DNA from: Alphaproteobacteria bacterium | GTDB lineage: Bacteria; Pseudomonadota; Alphaproteobacteria; Micropepsales; Micropepsaceae | NCBI GenBank assembly: GCA_947467345.1 | Contig: CANIHD010000016.1 | Coordinates: forward strand, 18,481 to 82,480 | DNA: 64,000 nt | Direction of reading: 5' to 3' | Shown: positions 20,679 to 30,708 of the stretch, in pieces | Position numbering within the stretch: position 1 is the first letter of the stretch | How the letters are laid out: each line of letters begins with the position of its first letter | The notes under the pieces: generated by a model | Told to the model about the DNA's origin: nothing | The model's input: only the letters and a program-made list of their open reading frames with translations | The model's database searches: none | Position numbers and translations under genes: made by a program

Positions 20679-21320
20679 ATGAAATTAAAGGCAGCGGTGG
20701 TGGTTTTCGCCCAACCGGCGCGGGTTGAGGGCACCCGGCTGGCGCGTCAGCTTGGCGCCGCCGATGCCGCTATGGTGCATGGCCGCCTTCTAAACAGGAC
20801 CCTTAGACATTTGAGGGCTGGCGGCGTGCCAGTCGTCGTCGCCTTAGCGCCGGATGCAACCGGCTATCGCGACATCGCCGAGCGCGCGGGCGCCCAAATC
20901 ATGGTCCTGCCGGATGGTGACCCCGGCACGCGCCTCAATGCTGTTCTACGCCGCGCGAGTAGCGGTGCCATCCTGATCGATTCCGATACGCCGGGGCTCG
21001 ATGCTGTGCTGGTGCGCCACGCGGCCGAGGCGCTGGGATTATTCGACCTTGTCGTCGGGCCAAATTGGAGTGGCGGCACCTATCTGATCGGTGTGCGCGC
21101 CCCCACCTTCGCGTTTCGTCTGTTCGAGCATGTGCGGTGGAATACAAGGCATATGATCGAAGACCTTATCGAAGGCGCGCCGTCGCATTGGCGCGTCGGA
21201 TTGCTGCCGGTGCTGGCCGACGCGATGGATTCTGCAAGTCTGGGAGAACTGGCGAGCGATCACGCGCCGGCACGGCGCCGCTCGTCACGCCTTGGATTGA
21301 TTGAACTGAAACGGCGCTAG
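20679..21320 (+). CDS. DUF2064/TIGR04282-like putative glycosyltransferase
   Basis: 213 aa; nucleotidyl/glycosyltransferase-like AAVVVFAQPARVEGTRLARQLG... AILIDSDTPGLDAVLVRHAAEAL. Confidence 0.65.
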   Translation: MKLKAAVVVFAQPARVEGTRLARQLGAADAAMVHGRLLNRTLRHLRAGGVPVVVALAPDATGYRDIAERAGAQIMVLPDGDPGTRLNAVLRRASSGAILIDSDTPGLDAVLVRHAAEALGLFDLVVGPNWSGGTYLIGVRAPTFAFRLFEHVRWNTRHMIEDLIEGAPSHWRVGLLPVLADAMDSASLGELASDHAPARRRSSRLGLIELKRR

Positions 21321-21362
21321 CGCCGTAGGGCGAAGCTCGTCGCATTTCGGATATGATGGCCT

Positions 21363-21872
21363 ATGACAGAAGTTCTACTCGGTGCAGGCCGAATGTTCGC
21401 GAGTCACTATCAGTTTGTGGTTTGCCAGGATCCCTTCGCGGCAATCAGCGACGATTGGCACTGGGGCGACGAAAGCATGAAGCTTGGCTTCACTGGCGCC
21501 CGTCACTTTCGAATAATCGGTACGGAGGCTGATTCAAACCAACACTGGATCGAACTCGTGGCGTCAGATTACCCGCCTAATTTTGCGGAATGGCAGCGCG
21601 TGACATGCGCTCATTTCCAAACATCCAGCGGCAACATTCACGTTATGCCGATCTTCGGGGGCGAACCTGTCATATCGGCCCATGTCAGCCATGGATATTA
21701 CGCTCTTTATGTTGCCGGACAAAATCTCGGAGTTGACCAGCATAGTCTTGGTGAGATTTCGGACACGGACTTCGCCAGTCGCAAAGACTTAGAATGGTAT
21801 CGGATTTTTTTAGTTCCGGGGGCGCCTGATAAACAGGGCCGTCTCAGTGACGCGCCGATGCCCATCAAATAA
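21363..21872 (+). CDS. ComJ-like family protein (putative nuclease-inhibitor fold)
   Basis: 169 aa; ASHYQFVVCQDP...WHWGDESMKLGFTGARHFRIIGT...VTCAHFQTSSGNIHVMPIFGGEPVISAHVSHGYYALYVAG resembles the layout of Bacillus ComJ as I remember it; not searched. Confidence 0.5.
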   Translation: MTEVLLGAGRMFASHYQFVVCQDPFAAISDDWHWGDESMKLGFTGARHFRIIGTEADSNQHWIELVASDYPPNFAEWQRVTCAHFQTSSGNIHVMPIFGGEPVISAHVSHGYYALYVAGQNLGVDQHSLGEISDTDFASRKDLEWYRIFLVPGAPDKQGRLSDAPMPIK

Positions 21873-21879
21873 ATTCCAG

Positions 21880-22413
21880 CTAGCGCCGGTGTTCTTCCAG
21901 ACGCGGCATGATGTCGACGAAATTGCAGGGCATGTGACGCGAATCCAATTGGAATTTCAGGATTCCGTCCCAGCCGTCTTTTACCGCACCAGGAGAGCCC
22001 GGCAGTGCGAAGAGATAGGTGCCGTTGGCGACGCCAGCGCAGGCGCGGCTTTGAATGGTCGAGGTTCCGATTTTGGCGAAACTGATTTGGTGAAACACAG
22101 TTGAGAAGCCGTCGATCTCCTTCTCGAACACGCTGCGGAAGGCTTCCGGCGTGACGTCGCGCCCCGTCAGTCCGGTGCCACCAGTGGAAATCACCGCATC
22201 GATTTCAGGATTGGCGATCCAGCTTTTCAATTGCGTGGCGATTTCCTTGATGTCGTCGCGCATGATGGTGCGGTCGGCAACAGTATGGCCGGCGGCTTCA
22301 ATGCGCGCCGTAAGCGTGTCGCCTGACGTGTCGTCGCCGCGCGTGCGCGTATCGGAGACGGTCATGACCGCAATCCGGACCGGAATGAATTTTCGTTTTT
22401 CGTCGATGGGCAT
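21880..22413 (-). CDS. moaB: molybdenum cofactor biosynthesis protein B
   Basis: 177 aa; VISTGGTGLTGRDVTPEAFRSVFEKEIDGFSTVFHQISFAKIGTSTIQSRACAGVANGTYLFALPGSPGAVKDGWD. Confidence 0.93.
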   Translation of the reverse strand: MPIDEKRKFIPVRIAVMTVSDTRTRGDDTSGDTLTARIEAAGHTVADRTIMRDDIKEIATQLKSWIANPEIDAVISTGGTGLTGRDVTPEAFRSVFEKEIDGFSTVFHQISFAKIGTSTIQSRACAGVANGTYLFALPGSPGAVKDGWDGILKFQLDSRHMPCNFVDIMPRLEEHRR

Positions 22414-22448
22414 GGCGCGAGTGTAAGGCGAGGGCGTGGACGCGCCAA

Positions 22449-24194
22449 CTAGTTCTCAGCGGTGGTGGCGCTTATCGAGCGGTATTGCGGCCATTTGCCC
22501 GCGGCGAAATCGTCCAGCCCGTCCATCGGTTCACCCATATTAAGGCGATACATCCACAGATTGACCATCAGTCGCTTGATGTAATCGCGTGTTTCGGCGG
22601 TCGGGATGCTTTCGATAAAGAGGAGCGGATCGGATTTGTCGGCTTGCGCCTCGATCCAGCGCGAAAGATTGTTGGGGCCGGCATTATAGGCGGCGACCAT
22701 CTCGACCAGATTGCCGTTCTGCCGCTCGAGAAGCCCGGACAGATAACGCTGCCCCAGCGTCAGATTAAAGACGGGGTCGTCTAATTTGCTTCCGTTCTTA
22801 TTCGCCAGCGTCCTGTCCTTGGCGATGCCGGCTGCGGTCTGCGGCATCAATTGCATAAGCCCGCGCGCGCCGGCGCGCGAGCGCGCATCGACATCGAAGC
22901 GGCTTTCCTGACGCGCAATCGCAAACAGTACCGCGCGGTCGATGCGGAAGCCGTCTTCGGGCACGTAAGCCGGCATCGGATAGAGGCTGGTCAGGTAGAC
23001 GCTGCGATGCGCCGCCGTTTCTGCGGCACGTAGTTCCAACGTCGGCAACTCAAGCGCTCGGGCAAGCGCCGCGAAGGCGGGATCCAATTCCGGCGAGATG
23101 TCGCCGAAGGCGCGTCCGAGTTCGCGCTCGGCGGCCTCGTTATCGCCCAATTGCCAAAACGCCACGGCGCGGCGCGCGGCCGGCGTCTGCATAAGGGCAG
23201 CGAAGCTTTCCGGTTCGAGCGTCGGTTCGGTCAAAGTGTGGCCCGGCGTGTTGCCGAGCAGCCGCGCTGACAGCATCCCGTAAAACGTATCCGGTTGGTA
23301 CGAGGCGTTGGTGAGCAATGCGACCACGCGTTCCGGTTGGCCCGCACGGATGCGTGCGCGTGCCGCCCAGAAAGCGCCGCCGGCGATGTTGCGCGCCGAT
23401 GCGCCGCTGGTCTCGATCATCTTTTCAAAATGCGCGGCGGCAGTGTCGAATTGCCCCATGCGATAGGCGGCGAGCCCGGCAGTCCAGCGCGAAAGCGCCG
23501 CGTTGTTGGCGCTGCGTGCGATCAAGTTTTCCGAAAGACGAAACGCATCTTCGTCGTGACCTTGAGCCAAGTAGGCGGACGCCACATAGCAGGCCAGCCG
23601 GTCGATGTCGGCTTGCGGCAGGTTCGGGCCTGCTGTCAGTTTTAGCAGCGCAGCTTCGGCATTGCCTGGATGGTCATCGCGCGCGAACGCGCGGAACTGC
23701 GCCATCAATGTTTCGGCGCGCGGTGATTTCACAGGCAGATCGACATTGATTTCGAGATCGTAGCGTTGTCCACGCCAGCGTGCCTGAACGACACCCGCCG
23801 GAGCTTTCGCCTTTTTAGGCTTCTTGTGCATCGCTAATGCGCGCACGCGGTCGGCTTCGAAATGATCGCCATATTTGCTCAGCCACGCGGCGAGTTCGGT
23901 ATAAGTGCTGCTATAGCCAGGGCCGAGATAACGCTGCTGCAGAACGTATCCGACCAGCGATTTGTCGGTGAGCTTGTCGATGAGATCGTCGGCGTTGCGG
24001 AATTGTTTCTTGTCTTGCGCCGCGAAAATATCGCGATAGAGCGTGACGTCGACGTTTGCGAGAAATGACGGCGCTGCTGCACGCGGCGCAACGCGTGCAG
24101 GTGCAATACCTGAATCATTCGATTGCGCTAAGGCGAATGTCGGTGCCGCAAGCATAGCGGCAGCGCCGAGCGCGAAGATGCAGGCCAATTTCAT
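22449..24194 (-). CDS. soluble lytic murein transglycosylase (SLT)
   Basis: 581 aa; signal peptide, helical repeats, C-terminal ARQESRFDVDARSRAGARGLMQLMPQTA and VAAYNAGPNNLSRW. Confidence 0.92.
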   Translation of the reverse strand: MKLACIFALGAAAMLAAPTFALAQSNDSGIAPARVAPRAAAPSFLANVDVTLYRDIFAAQDKKQFRNADDLIDKLTDKSLVGYVLQQRYLGPGYSSTYTELAAWLSKYGDHFEADRVRALAMHKKPKKAKAPAGVVQARWRGQRYDLEINVDLPVKSPRAETLMAQFRAFARDDHPGNAEAALLKLTAGPNLPQADIDRLACYVASAYLAQGHDEDAFRLSENLIARSANNAALSRWTAGLAAYRMGQFDTAAAHFEKMIETSGASARNIAGGAFWAARARIRAGQPERVVALLTNASYQPDTFYGMLSARLLGNTPGHTLTEPTLEPESFAALMQTPAARRAVAFWQLGDNEAAERELGRAFGDISPELDPAFAALARALELPTLELRAAETAAHRSVYLTSLYPMPAYVPEDGFRIDRAVLFAIARQESRFDVDARSRAGARGLMQLMPQTAAGIAKDRTLANKNGSKLDDPVFNLTLGQRYLSGLLERQNGNLVEMVAAYNAGPNNLSRWIEAQADKSDPLLFIESIPTAETRDYIKRLMVNLWMYRLNMGEPMDGLDDFAAGKWPQYRSISATTAEN

Positions 24195-24242
24195 TCAGAT
24201 GCCCCCAGATGGACGAAACCGTAACCGTCCACCGTACTCAGC

Positions 24243-25139
24243 TCAGCTAAGCCCCAATTGTTCCATCTTCTCGGCAACGGAGCAGAGATCACGCCATGCC
24301 AAGCGCTTCGCCGCAGGTTGCCGGAGCAGATAAGCAGGGTGAAGTGTGGGCAACGTCGGCACGGAACGCAAGCCGTCCCCGGAAGTGGTTTGATAAACGT
24401 CCCATTTGCCACGTAAGCGTAGGATTCCCTCGGACGTGCCGAGAACATGACGCGCCGACACAGCTCCAAGAAGAATCAAAATTTCCGGATTTATGAGTTC
24501 GATATGGCGCTGCAGGAACGGCAGGAGCGATGCTGCCTCCTCGGGAGAAGGATCGCGATTTTGCGGCGGCCGCCATGGCAGAACATTGGTGATGTAGACT
24601 TTCGTGCGGTCGAGCCCGATGGCGGCGATCATCTGATCGAGTAATTTTGCTGCGCGGCCCACGAAAGGGATGCCTTGCGCATCTTCGTCGCGTCCGGGTG
24701 CTTCGCCGATCAGCATGATCTTCGCTGTGGGCGAGCCATCGCCGAATACGGTTTTGCTGGCGCCGCGTTTCAACTCGCCGCCGTCGAACGCTTCGAGCGC
24801 GGATTTCAATTCGGAGAGCGTACGGCAGGTGGAGGCAAGCGCGCGCGCTGCACCCGGTGCGGTGGATAGCGACACCTCCGCCGCTTGCTGGACGACATTA
24901 GGCGAGGACGGTCTAAGGTTGTGTGAGGTTTCGCGCGGAGGCTCAATGCCACGTTGCGCGGGCGGTGAGGTGGCCCGCGACAAACGGTCCACCGGCTCTT
25001 CTAAAATGGCTTCGTCAGCGCCGGCATCTATCAGCCAGCCCAGCGTCGCGAGCGCATCCTCCTTGGTAACACCGATCATGGCGGCACTAGAGCCGAAAAC
25101 GGCGCCGAGTCGAAGCCAAACTTGCGGCGTTTGCCTCAT
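24243..25139 (-). CDS. uracil-DNA glycosylase (family 4-like)
   Basis: 298 aa; IMLIGEAPGRDEDAQGIPFVGRAAKLLDQMIAAIGLDRTKVYITNVLPWRPPQNRDPSPEE, PTLHPAYLLRQPAAK. Confidence 0.9.
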   Translation of the reverse strand: MRQTPQVWLRLGAVFGSSAAMIGVTKEDALATLGWLIDAGADEAILEEPVDRLSRATSPPAQRGIEPPRETSHNLRPSSPNVVQQAAEVSLSTAPGAARALASTCRTLSELKSALEAFDGGELKRGASKTVFGDGSPTAKIMLIGEAPGRDEDAQGIPFVGRAAKLLDQMIAAIGLDRTKVYITNVLPWRPPQNRDPSPEEAASLLPFLQRHIELINPEILILLGAVSARHVLGTSEGILRLRGKWDVYQTTSGDGLRSVPTLPTLHPAYLLRQPAAKRLAWRDLCSVAEKMEQLGLS

Positions 25140-25165
25140 GCCCGGGCGGGTCCCATAACTCGACC

Positions 25166-26824
25166 GTGAGCGATGCGCGCGAATCGATGGAATTCGATGT
25201 GGTGATCGTGGGGGCAGGGCCCTCGGGGTTGTCCGCCGCTATCCGGTTGAAGCAATTGGCGTTAGCTCAGGGACGCGAGGTCAGCGTCTGCGTGGTTGAG
25301 AAGGGCTCCGAGGTCGGCGCCCACATTCTTTCCGGCGCGGTTATCGATCCGATTGCCCTCAACGAACTCTTTCCGGATTGGAAGGCGCGGGGCGCGCCGC
25401 TCGAAACGGAGGTCACCGAGGACCGCCTGTATGTGCTGGGTCCTGCCCGTGGCTTCCGCTTTCCGTCCTTCCTGCTCCCGCCGCTGATGCACAATCGCGG
25501 CTTCTATATCGGTAGCCTGGGTCTTGTGTGCCGCTGGCTGGCGCGCGAGGCGGAGGCGCTGGGCGTAGAGATCTATCCGGGCTTTGCGGCGACCGCGCTG
25601 CTACGCGGGGACGCTGGCGAAATCCTCGGTGTTGTCACCGGTGACATGGGCGTTGGGCGCGATGGCCGTCACAAGGACAGCTTCACGCCAGGTATGGCGC
25701 TGCTCGCCAAATACACGCTGATCGCGGAAGGCGCGCGCGGCTCGCTGGCCAAGCAATTGATCGCCGACTTTGATCTCTCCAAAGACCGCAGCCCACAGAG
25801 CTTTGCCATCGGCTTGAAGGAATTGTGGGAGCTGCCGGCGGAAAAGCACCGGCCCGGCCTTGTCGTTCACACGCTGGGCTGGCCACTGGACAACAGCACC
25901 GGCGGCGGCACCTTCCTCTACCATTACGGCGAGCGCTTTGCCGCCGTCGGCATGGTCGTGCATCTCGATTATAAAAATCCGCACCTCTCGCCCTATGAGG
26001 AATTTCAGCGCTTCAAAACCCATCGAATGATACGCCCGATGTTGGAAGGCGGACGGCGGATCGCCTATGGCGCGCGCGCCATCACCGAAGGCGGCTGGCA
26101 GGCGGTCCCGAAACTCGCTTTTCCAGGCGGAGCGCTGATCGGATGCGCGGCGGGCTTTGTCAATGTCCCGCGCATCAAGGGTGGCCATAACGCCATGAAG
26201 ACCGGCATGCTGGCGGCGGAGGCTGCATTCGCCGCCATCAGCGAAGGCCGAGCGCATGATGTGCTCACGGACTACGAGAACGCCTACCTGAATTCGTTTG
26301 TGTATAAGGACCTCTTCCGCGTCCGCAATGTGAAGCCGTTGTGGTCGCGCTTTGGAACGGCGTTCGGAATTCTGCTGTCTGGTTTCGATCTTTGGACGAA
26401 CCAGCTCTTCGGGCTCAGCCTATTTGGGACGCTGACCAAGGAGGCGCCGGATTATGCCGCGCTAAAACCGGCATCCGCATCTCGCCGCATCGCATACCCC
26501 CCGCATGACAATGTCGTAAGCTTCGACAAAATGTCGTCGGTGTATCTTTCCGGCACATCCCACGAGGAAGATCAACCGGTCCATTTGACGTTGAAAGACG
26601 CCGATGTACCGATCCGCGAAAACCTGCCGCTTTATGACGAACCAGCGCAACATTATTGCCCGGCAGGCGTTTTCGAAATCGTGGCGGAAGCAGGCGCTAG
26701 CAAATTCGTGATCAACGCGGCGAATTGTGTGCACTGCAAAACATGCGACATCAAAGATCCGGCCCAGAACACTGTCTGGGTTCCGCCCGAAGGCGGAGAT
26801 GGCCCAAATTACGCCAGTATGTGA
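25166..26824 (+). CDS. electron transfer flavoprotein-ubiquinone oxidoreductase
   Basis: 552 aa; VVIVGAGPSGLSAAIRLKQLA, GSEVGAHILSGAVIDPIALNELFPDWK, C-terminal CPAGVFE...NAANCVHCKTCDIKDPAQNTVWVPPEGGDGPNY. Confidence 0.95.
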   Translation: MSDARESMEFDVVIVGAGPSGLSAAIRLKQLALAQGREVSVCVVEKGSEVGAHILSGAVIDPIALNELFPDWKARGAPLETEVTEDRLYVLGPARGFRFPSFLLPPLMHNRGFYIGSLGLVCRWLAREAEALGVEIYPGFAATALLRGDAGEILGVVTGDMGVGRDGRHKDSFTPGMALLAKYTLIAEGARGSLAKQLIADFDLSKDRSPQSFAIGLKELWELPAEKHRPGLVVHTLGWPLDNSTGGGTFLYHYGERFAAVGMVVHLDYKNPHLSPYEEFQRFKTHRMIRPMLEGGRRIAYGARAITEGGWQAVPKLAFPGGALIGCAAGFVNVPRIKGGHNAMKTGMLAAEAAFAAISEGRAHDVLTDYENAYLNSFVYKDLFRVRNVKPLWSRFGTAFGILLSGFDLWTNQLFGLSLFGTLTKEAPDYAALKPASASRRIAYPPHDNVVSFDKMSSVYLSGTSHEEDQPVHLTLKDADVPIRENLPLYDEPAQHYCPAGVFEIVAEAGASKFVINAANCVHCKTCDIKDPAQNTVWVPPEGGDGPNYASM

Positions 26825-26875
26825 CTTGGAAATGAATTGCGCCTAGATTGGCGCCGAAATCCATAAGGCGCCGCA

Positions 26876-28582
26876 ATGCGCAAGACGATACTTCTCGGTT
26901 CGGCAGTCGCAGTCTCCTTGGCGCTCACCGCTTGCGCCACGCCCGGCGCGCGGTTGGACGGTTCGGCGTCGGTTGCGACGCCGGGAAATTCCACTGCTGG
27001 AACCTATCTCGCCGCGAATTTTGCGGCAGCTGAAGGCGACATCGGCAACGCCGCGCAATTCTACACCGAGATGCTGAAACAGGATCCGGGCAATCCGCAG
27101 CTTTTGGAGCGCGGCTTTGTGTTCGCGGCTTCGGGCGGTGATTTCGATACGGCGCTGCCTTTGGCGCAGCGCCTGGTCCAACTCGATCCTGACAATCTTC
27201 TTGCCCATCTGGTGCTGTCGATCGGCGCCTTTAACAAAGGCGACTACTCAGCAGTGCTCGACCGCATCGGCCTGGCGGGACGCGGTCCCTTCGCGATTCT
27301 GACAAGCACGGTGATCGAGGCGTGGGCGACGCAGGGCAACGGCCGCACCGACGACGCCATAAAGATTCTCGACAAGCTGAACGGCCAAATGGGCGTCGAG
27401 GGTCTGCAAGCCTTTCACAAGGCGCTGATCCTTGATGAAGCCAACCGGCCCGAAGAAGCTGAAGCGGCGTATAAGCGCGCGCTGCAATTGGTGGGCGCGG
27501 CGCCCCGCGCCAGCGACGCCTATGGCAGGTTTCTTCGCCGCCAGCATCGCAACGAGGAAGCGAAGGCGGTCTATGCGCGCGTCGCGCAAGGCGCGGCTAA
27601 TCCTATGGCGGCCATGGCGTTGGCGGAAATCGCGGCCGACCGGACCACGGAGCCTCTGGTTTCCACACCCGCGCAAGGCGCTGCGGAAGGCATGTTCGCC
27701 ATCGCTGCATCGCTCAACGCCGAGAATGGCGCCGAAGTCGCCATTCTCTATCTCAATCTCGCGCTTTATTTGCGCCCCGACCTTGATCTGGCTCGCGCGC
27801 TTCTCGGTGACCGTTACGAGCGTGGCGGCCAATATCAGATGGCGAACGAGGTTTACTCTCACGTCTCGCCGCAGTCGCCCTACAACGCGCTGGTTCAGGT
27901 ACAGAGCGCTCTCAATCTGGGCCGCATGGGCAAGACCGATGAGGCCGTCGCGAAAATGCGTGCGCTCGCGGCACAAGAACCAAACAACCCCGATGCGCTG
28001 ACGGCGCTGGCCGATCTTTTGCGCAGCGAAGAGCGTAATGCCGAAGCCATCCCGGAATACAACAAAGTCATCGGCATGTTGCCGCCGAATGACCCACGCA
28101 TGGCGAGCCTCTATTACGCACGCGGCATTGCCTATCAGACCACCGGGAATTTCGACGCGGCGGAAAACGACTTCAAGCGGGCGCTGGAGCTCGCGCCCAA
28201 CCGCGCCGATGTGCTCAATTTTCTCGGCTATAGCTGGGTGGATCGCGGCAAGAACCTGCCCGAAGCCGTTCGTATGCTCGAGAAGGCGCGCTTCTTGCGT
28301 CCGCAAGACGGTTACATTGCCGACAGCGTCGGCTGGGCCTATTACAAACTCGGTCGCTTCCGGGAAGCCGCCGAGATTCTGGAAGAAGCCGTGCAGCTTG
28401 CGCCGGGCGCTTCCGAAATGAACGACCATTTGGGCGATGCCTATTGGCGGGTGGGGCGCAAGCTCGATGCCCGTTTTGAATGGAGCCATGCGCTGCAATT
28501 GGGGCCGGAGCCGGATGTGCGTCCCGTGATCGAACGCAAGCTTCAACTTGGGTTAGACGCCGCGACCGATAGCGGGACGTAG
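26876..28582 (+). CDS. TPR-repeat lipoprotein
   Basis: 568 aa; lipobox LTACATPG, repeated TPR units (NFDAAENDFKRALELAPNRADVLNFLGYSWVDRGKNLPEAVRMLEKA). Confidence 0.85.
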   Translation: MRKTILLGSAVAVSLALTACATPGARLDGSASVATPGNSTAGTYLAANFAAAEGDIGNAAQFYTEMLKQDPGNPQLLERGFVFAASGGDFDTALPLAQRLVQLDPDNLLAHLVLSIGAFNKGDYSAVLDRIGLAGRGPFAILTSTVIEAWATQGNGRTDDAIKILDKLNGQMGVEGLQAFHKALILDEANRPEEAEAAYKRALQLVGAAPRASDAYGRFLRRQHRNEEAKAVYARVAQGAANPMAAMALAEIAADRTTEPLVSTPAQGAAEGMFAIAASLNAENGAEVAILYLNLALYLRPDLDLARALLGDRYERGGQYQMANEVYSHVSPQSPYNALVQVQSALNLGRMGKTDEAVAKMRALAAQEPNNPDALTALADLLRSEERNAEAIPEYNKVIGMLPPNDPRMASLYYARGIAYQTTGNFDAAENDFKRALELAPNRADVLNFLGYSWVDRGKNLPEAVRMLEKARFLRPQDGYIADSVGWAYYKLGRFREAAEILEEAVQLAPGASEMNDHLGDAYWRVGRKLDARFEWSHALQLGPEPDVRPVIERKLQLGLDAATDSGT

Positions 28583-28616
28583 AACCGCTAGCGCCGGTGT
28601 TTTATATGTATGGGGA

Positions 28617-29063
28617 TTGATTTGCGGCGCGAGGGTTCGCGCGGCATTGAAAAAAATGGGGTCGACGATGCGGATGGGTATGTATTTGACAGCGATTGCC
28701 GGGCTTCTCTTTGCCGCGCCGGCTCTTGCGCATCACTCCTTTGCGATGTTCGATTCCGAAAAGACGATGACGATCGAAGGAACGGTGCAGGAATTCGAAT
28801 ACGTCAATCCGCATGCGTGGCTGCACATCGTTGCGATGGACGGCGCCGGCAAGGCAGCGAAATGGTCCATCGAAATGGGCGGCGTCAACGCCATCGTGCG
28901 CAGCGGCTGGAAGGCCGACACCGTCAAGCCGGGCGATCGTCTAACGATCCAAATCCATCCGCTGAAGGACGGCTCGCGCGGCGGTCAATATCTGGCAGCA
29001 AAACTTCCCGACGGCCGCACCATGGATGGCGGCGATCTCGGTCTGCCCCCAATAGCGCGCTAA
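28617..29063 (+). CDS. DUF6152-like secreted protein (start possibly 28668)
   Basis: Signal peptide followed by HHSFAMFDSEKTMTIEGTVQEFEYVNPHAWLHI, the pattern of DUF6152 proteins. Confidence 0.75.
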   Translation: MICGARVRAALKKMGSTMRMGMYLTAIAGLLFAAPALAHHSFAMFDSEKTMTIEGTVQEFEYVNPHAWLHIVAMDGAGKAAKWSIEMGGVNAIVRSGWKADTVKPGDRLTIQIHPLKDGSRGGQYLAAKLPDGRTMDGGDLGLPPIAR

Positions 29064-29079
29064 TTCTGATTAGATTGAA

Positions 29080-29742
29080 TTAAGGCGCCGGCGGCGCAGC
29101 CGCTTTGCCGGCGAGGCTGCTGCGCGCAATCAGCCCGCGTCCATATTCGGCGTTGCCGGCAATCCATTGCAGCGAATTGGTGAAGCGCACGGGATCGGCC
29201 GAGAGCTTTGCGTCCTCGCCCGCCTGCATGCCGATGATCGCGTAGAGTTTTCCTTGGGTGAAAAAGAGATTGACGCTGAGCCGCGCACCGGCGGGGCAGG
29301 TGAACGAAGCCGCGTCCTGGAACAGGCGCTTCGCGCGTTCAACCTGTAGCGGACCATCCGACACAACATTGTCGCGGCAATCAATCGTGATGAAGCGGCC
29401 ATATTCCATTCCGATATTGAGGCGCGAAATCGTATTCACCGCGACCGTGCCGAAATGGCCCAGCCAATATTCGAACTCGCCCATGATGACCGTGCCATCC
29501 TCAAGACGGCCCGTATCGACGACCAGCGCCATGAAGGTCGCGTCGCCGTCGCGGAAACTTGAATATTGCGTCGGCGCGGAAGGGATGAGATCGCTTTTAT
29601 AGTTGCCGCGCGCTTCCGTCGGCACGCCAGGAAAGGTGACGCTATAGCCGAGCGGCTCGTTGTTGTAGGTCGTCCATGCTGCCGCGGCCGGCGAGGCCAC
29701 GAACAACGCGAAAATAGCGGTCAATAACGCGAACTGGCGCAA
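29080..29742 (-). CDS. Secreted protein of unknown function
   Basis: 220 aa; signal peptide MRQFALLTAIFALFVASPAAAAW then YNNEPLGYSVTFPGVPTEARGNYKS; no family recognised. Confidence 0.7.
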   Translation of the reverse strand: MRQFALLTAIFALFVASPAAAAWTTYNNEPLGYSVTFPGVPTEARGNYKSDLIPSAPTQYSSFRDGDATFMALVVDTGRLEDGTVIMGEFEYWLGHFGTVAVNTISRLNIGMEYGRFITIDCRDNVVSDGPLQVERAKRLFQDAASFTCPAGARLSVNLFFTQGKLYAIIGMQAGEDAKLSADPVRFTNSLQWIAGNAEYGRGLIARSSLAGKAAAPPAP

Positions 29743-29823
29743 ATCCGTTCTCCTGTAGGTCGCTGCAACTGGGACTTACACTATCGCATCGCGCTGCGCC
29801 TGTCCTTGTGCTAGGCGGGGCCT

Positions 29824-30708
29824 ATGACGCTTTCCTTACGTGTCCGCGCACCGGCCAAGGTCAATCTGTTTCTCCATGTGGGGGAACGCCGCCTGGATGG
29901 CTACCATTCTCTGCAAAGCCTCGTGGCCTTCACCGAGGCTTGCGACGTCGTGCATCTGTCGTTTGCCGAAGAGTTGAATTTGGAGACAAGCGGGCGTTTC
30001 GCGCAAGGATTGCCGACGCACAATAATCTGGTACTCAGGGCTGCGCAGGCTTTGGCAAGCGAACGCGGTGTGGAGATTGTTCTCGAGAAAAATCTTCCGG
30101 TTGCCGCAGGTCTCGGCGGCGGGTCGGCGGATGCTGCAGCCGCTTTGCGCGGTCTCAACACGTTATGGGAATTAAAGCGCGACAACGCGGAATTGTTGAA
30201 TCTGGCAGCGACTCTGGGATCAGACGTTCCGGCCTGCGTCTATTCACGGACAGCATGGATGGAAGGCCGTGGCGAACGCCTGACCATTCTTCCGCCGCTG
30301 CCGCCGCTAGACATCGTGCTGGTGAATCCGGGCGTAACGGTGCCGACGCGCGATGTCTTTCAGGCGCTCAACATGCGCAGCGGCATCGATATGATGACGC
30401 CGCCGCGCTCCGAAATCCGCGACGTGTGGGATTTGGTTTCCTATCTCGCCGATGCCGGCAATGATCTCGAAGCACCGGCCACGGTGATGTTTCCGACGAT
30501 CGATCAGGTGCTCGCATCACTTGAACACGAGCCCGGATGCGTTCATGCGCAAATGTCCGGCAGCGGCGCAACCTGTTTCGGATTGTTTCAGGAAGGTCCG
30601 TGGGCGCAAGGCGCTGCCGAACGGCTGCAGCTCGATCATCCTTTGTGGTGGGTGACGAAGACGCGGTTTGCCGGCCCTGAATTCGCAATACCGGAAATCG
30701 TAATTTAG
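29824..30708 (+). CDS. ispE: 4-(cytidine 5'-diphospho)-2-C-methyl-D-erythritol kinase
   Basis: 294 aa; APAKVNLFLHVGERRLDGYHSLQSLVAF, NLPVAAGLGGGSADAAAALRGLN. Confidence 0.95.
   Translation: MTLSLRVRAPAKVNLFLHVGERRLDGYHSLQSLVAFTEACDVVHLSFAEELNLETSGRFAQGLPTHNNLVLRAAQALASERGVEIVLEKNLPVAAGLGGGSADAAAALRGLNTLWELKRDNAELLNLAATLGSDVPACVYSRTAWMEGRGERLTILPPLPPLDIVLVNPGVTVPTRDVFQALNMRSGIDMMTPPRSEIRDVWDLVSYLADAGNDLEAPATVMFPTIDQVLASLEHEPGCVHAQMSGSGATCFGLFQEGPWAQGAAERLQLDHPLWWVTKTRFAGPEFAIPEIVI

Noticed and set aside
27248-28546. 432-aa minus-strand ORF antisense to the TPR lipoprotein
   Set aside because: No recognisable motif; TPR gene on the other strand has lipobox and repeats.
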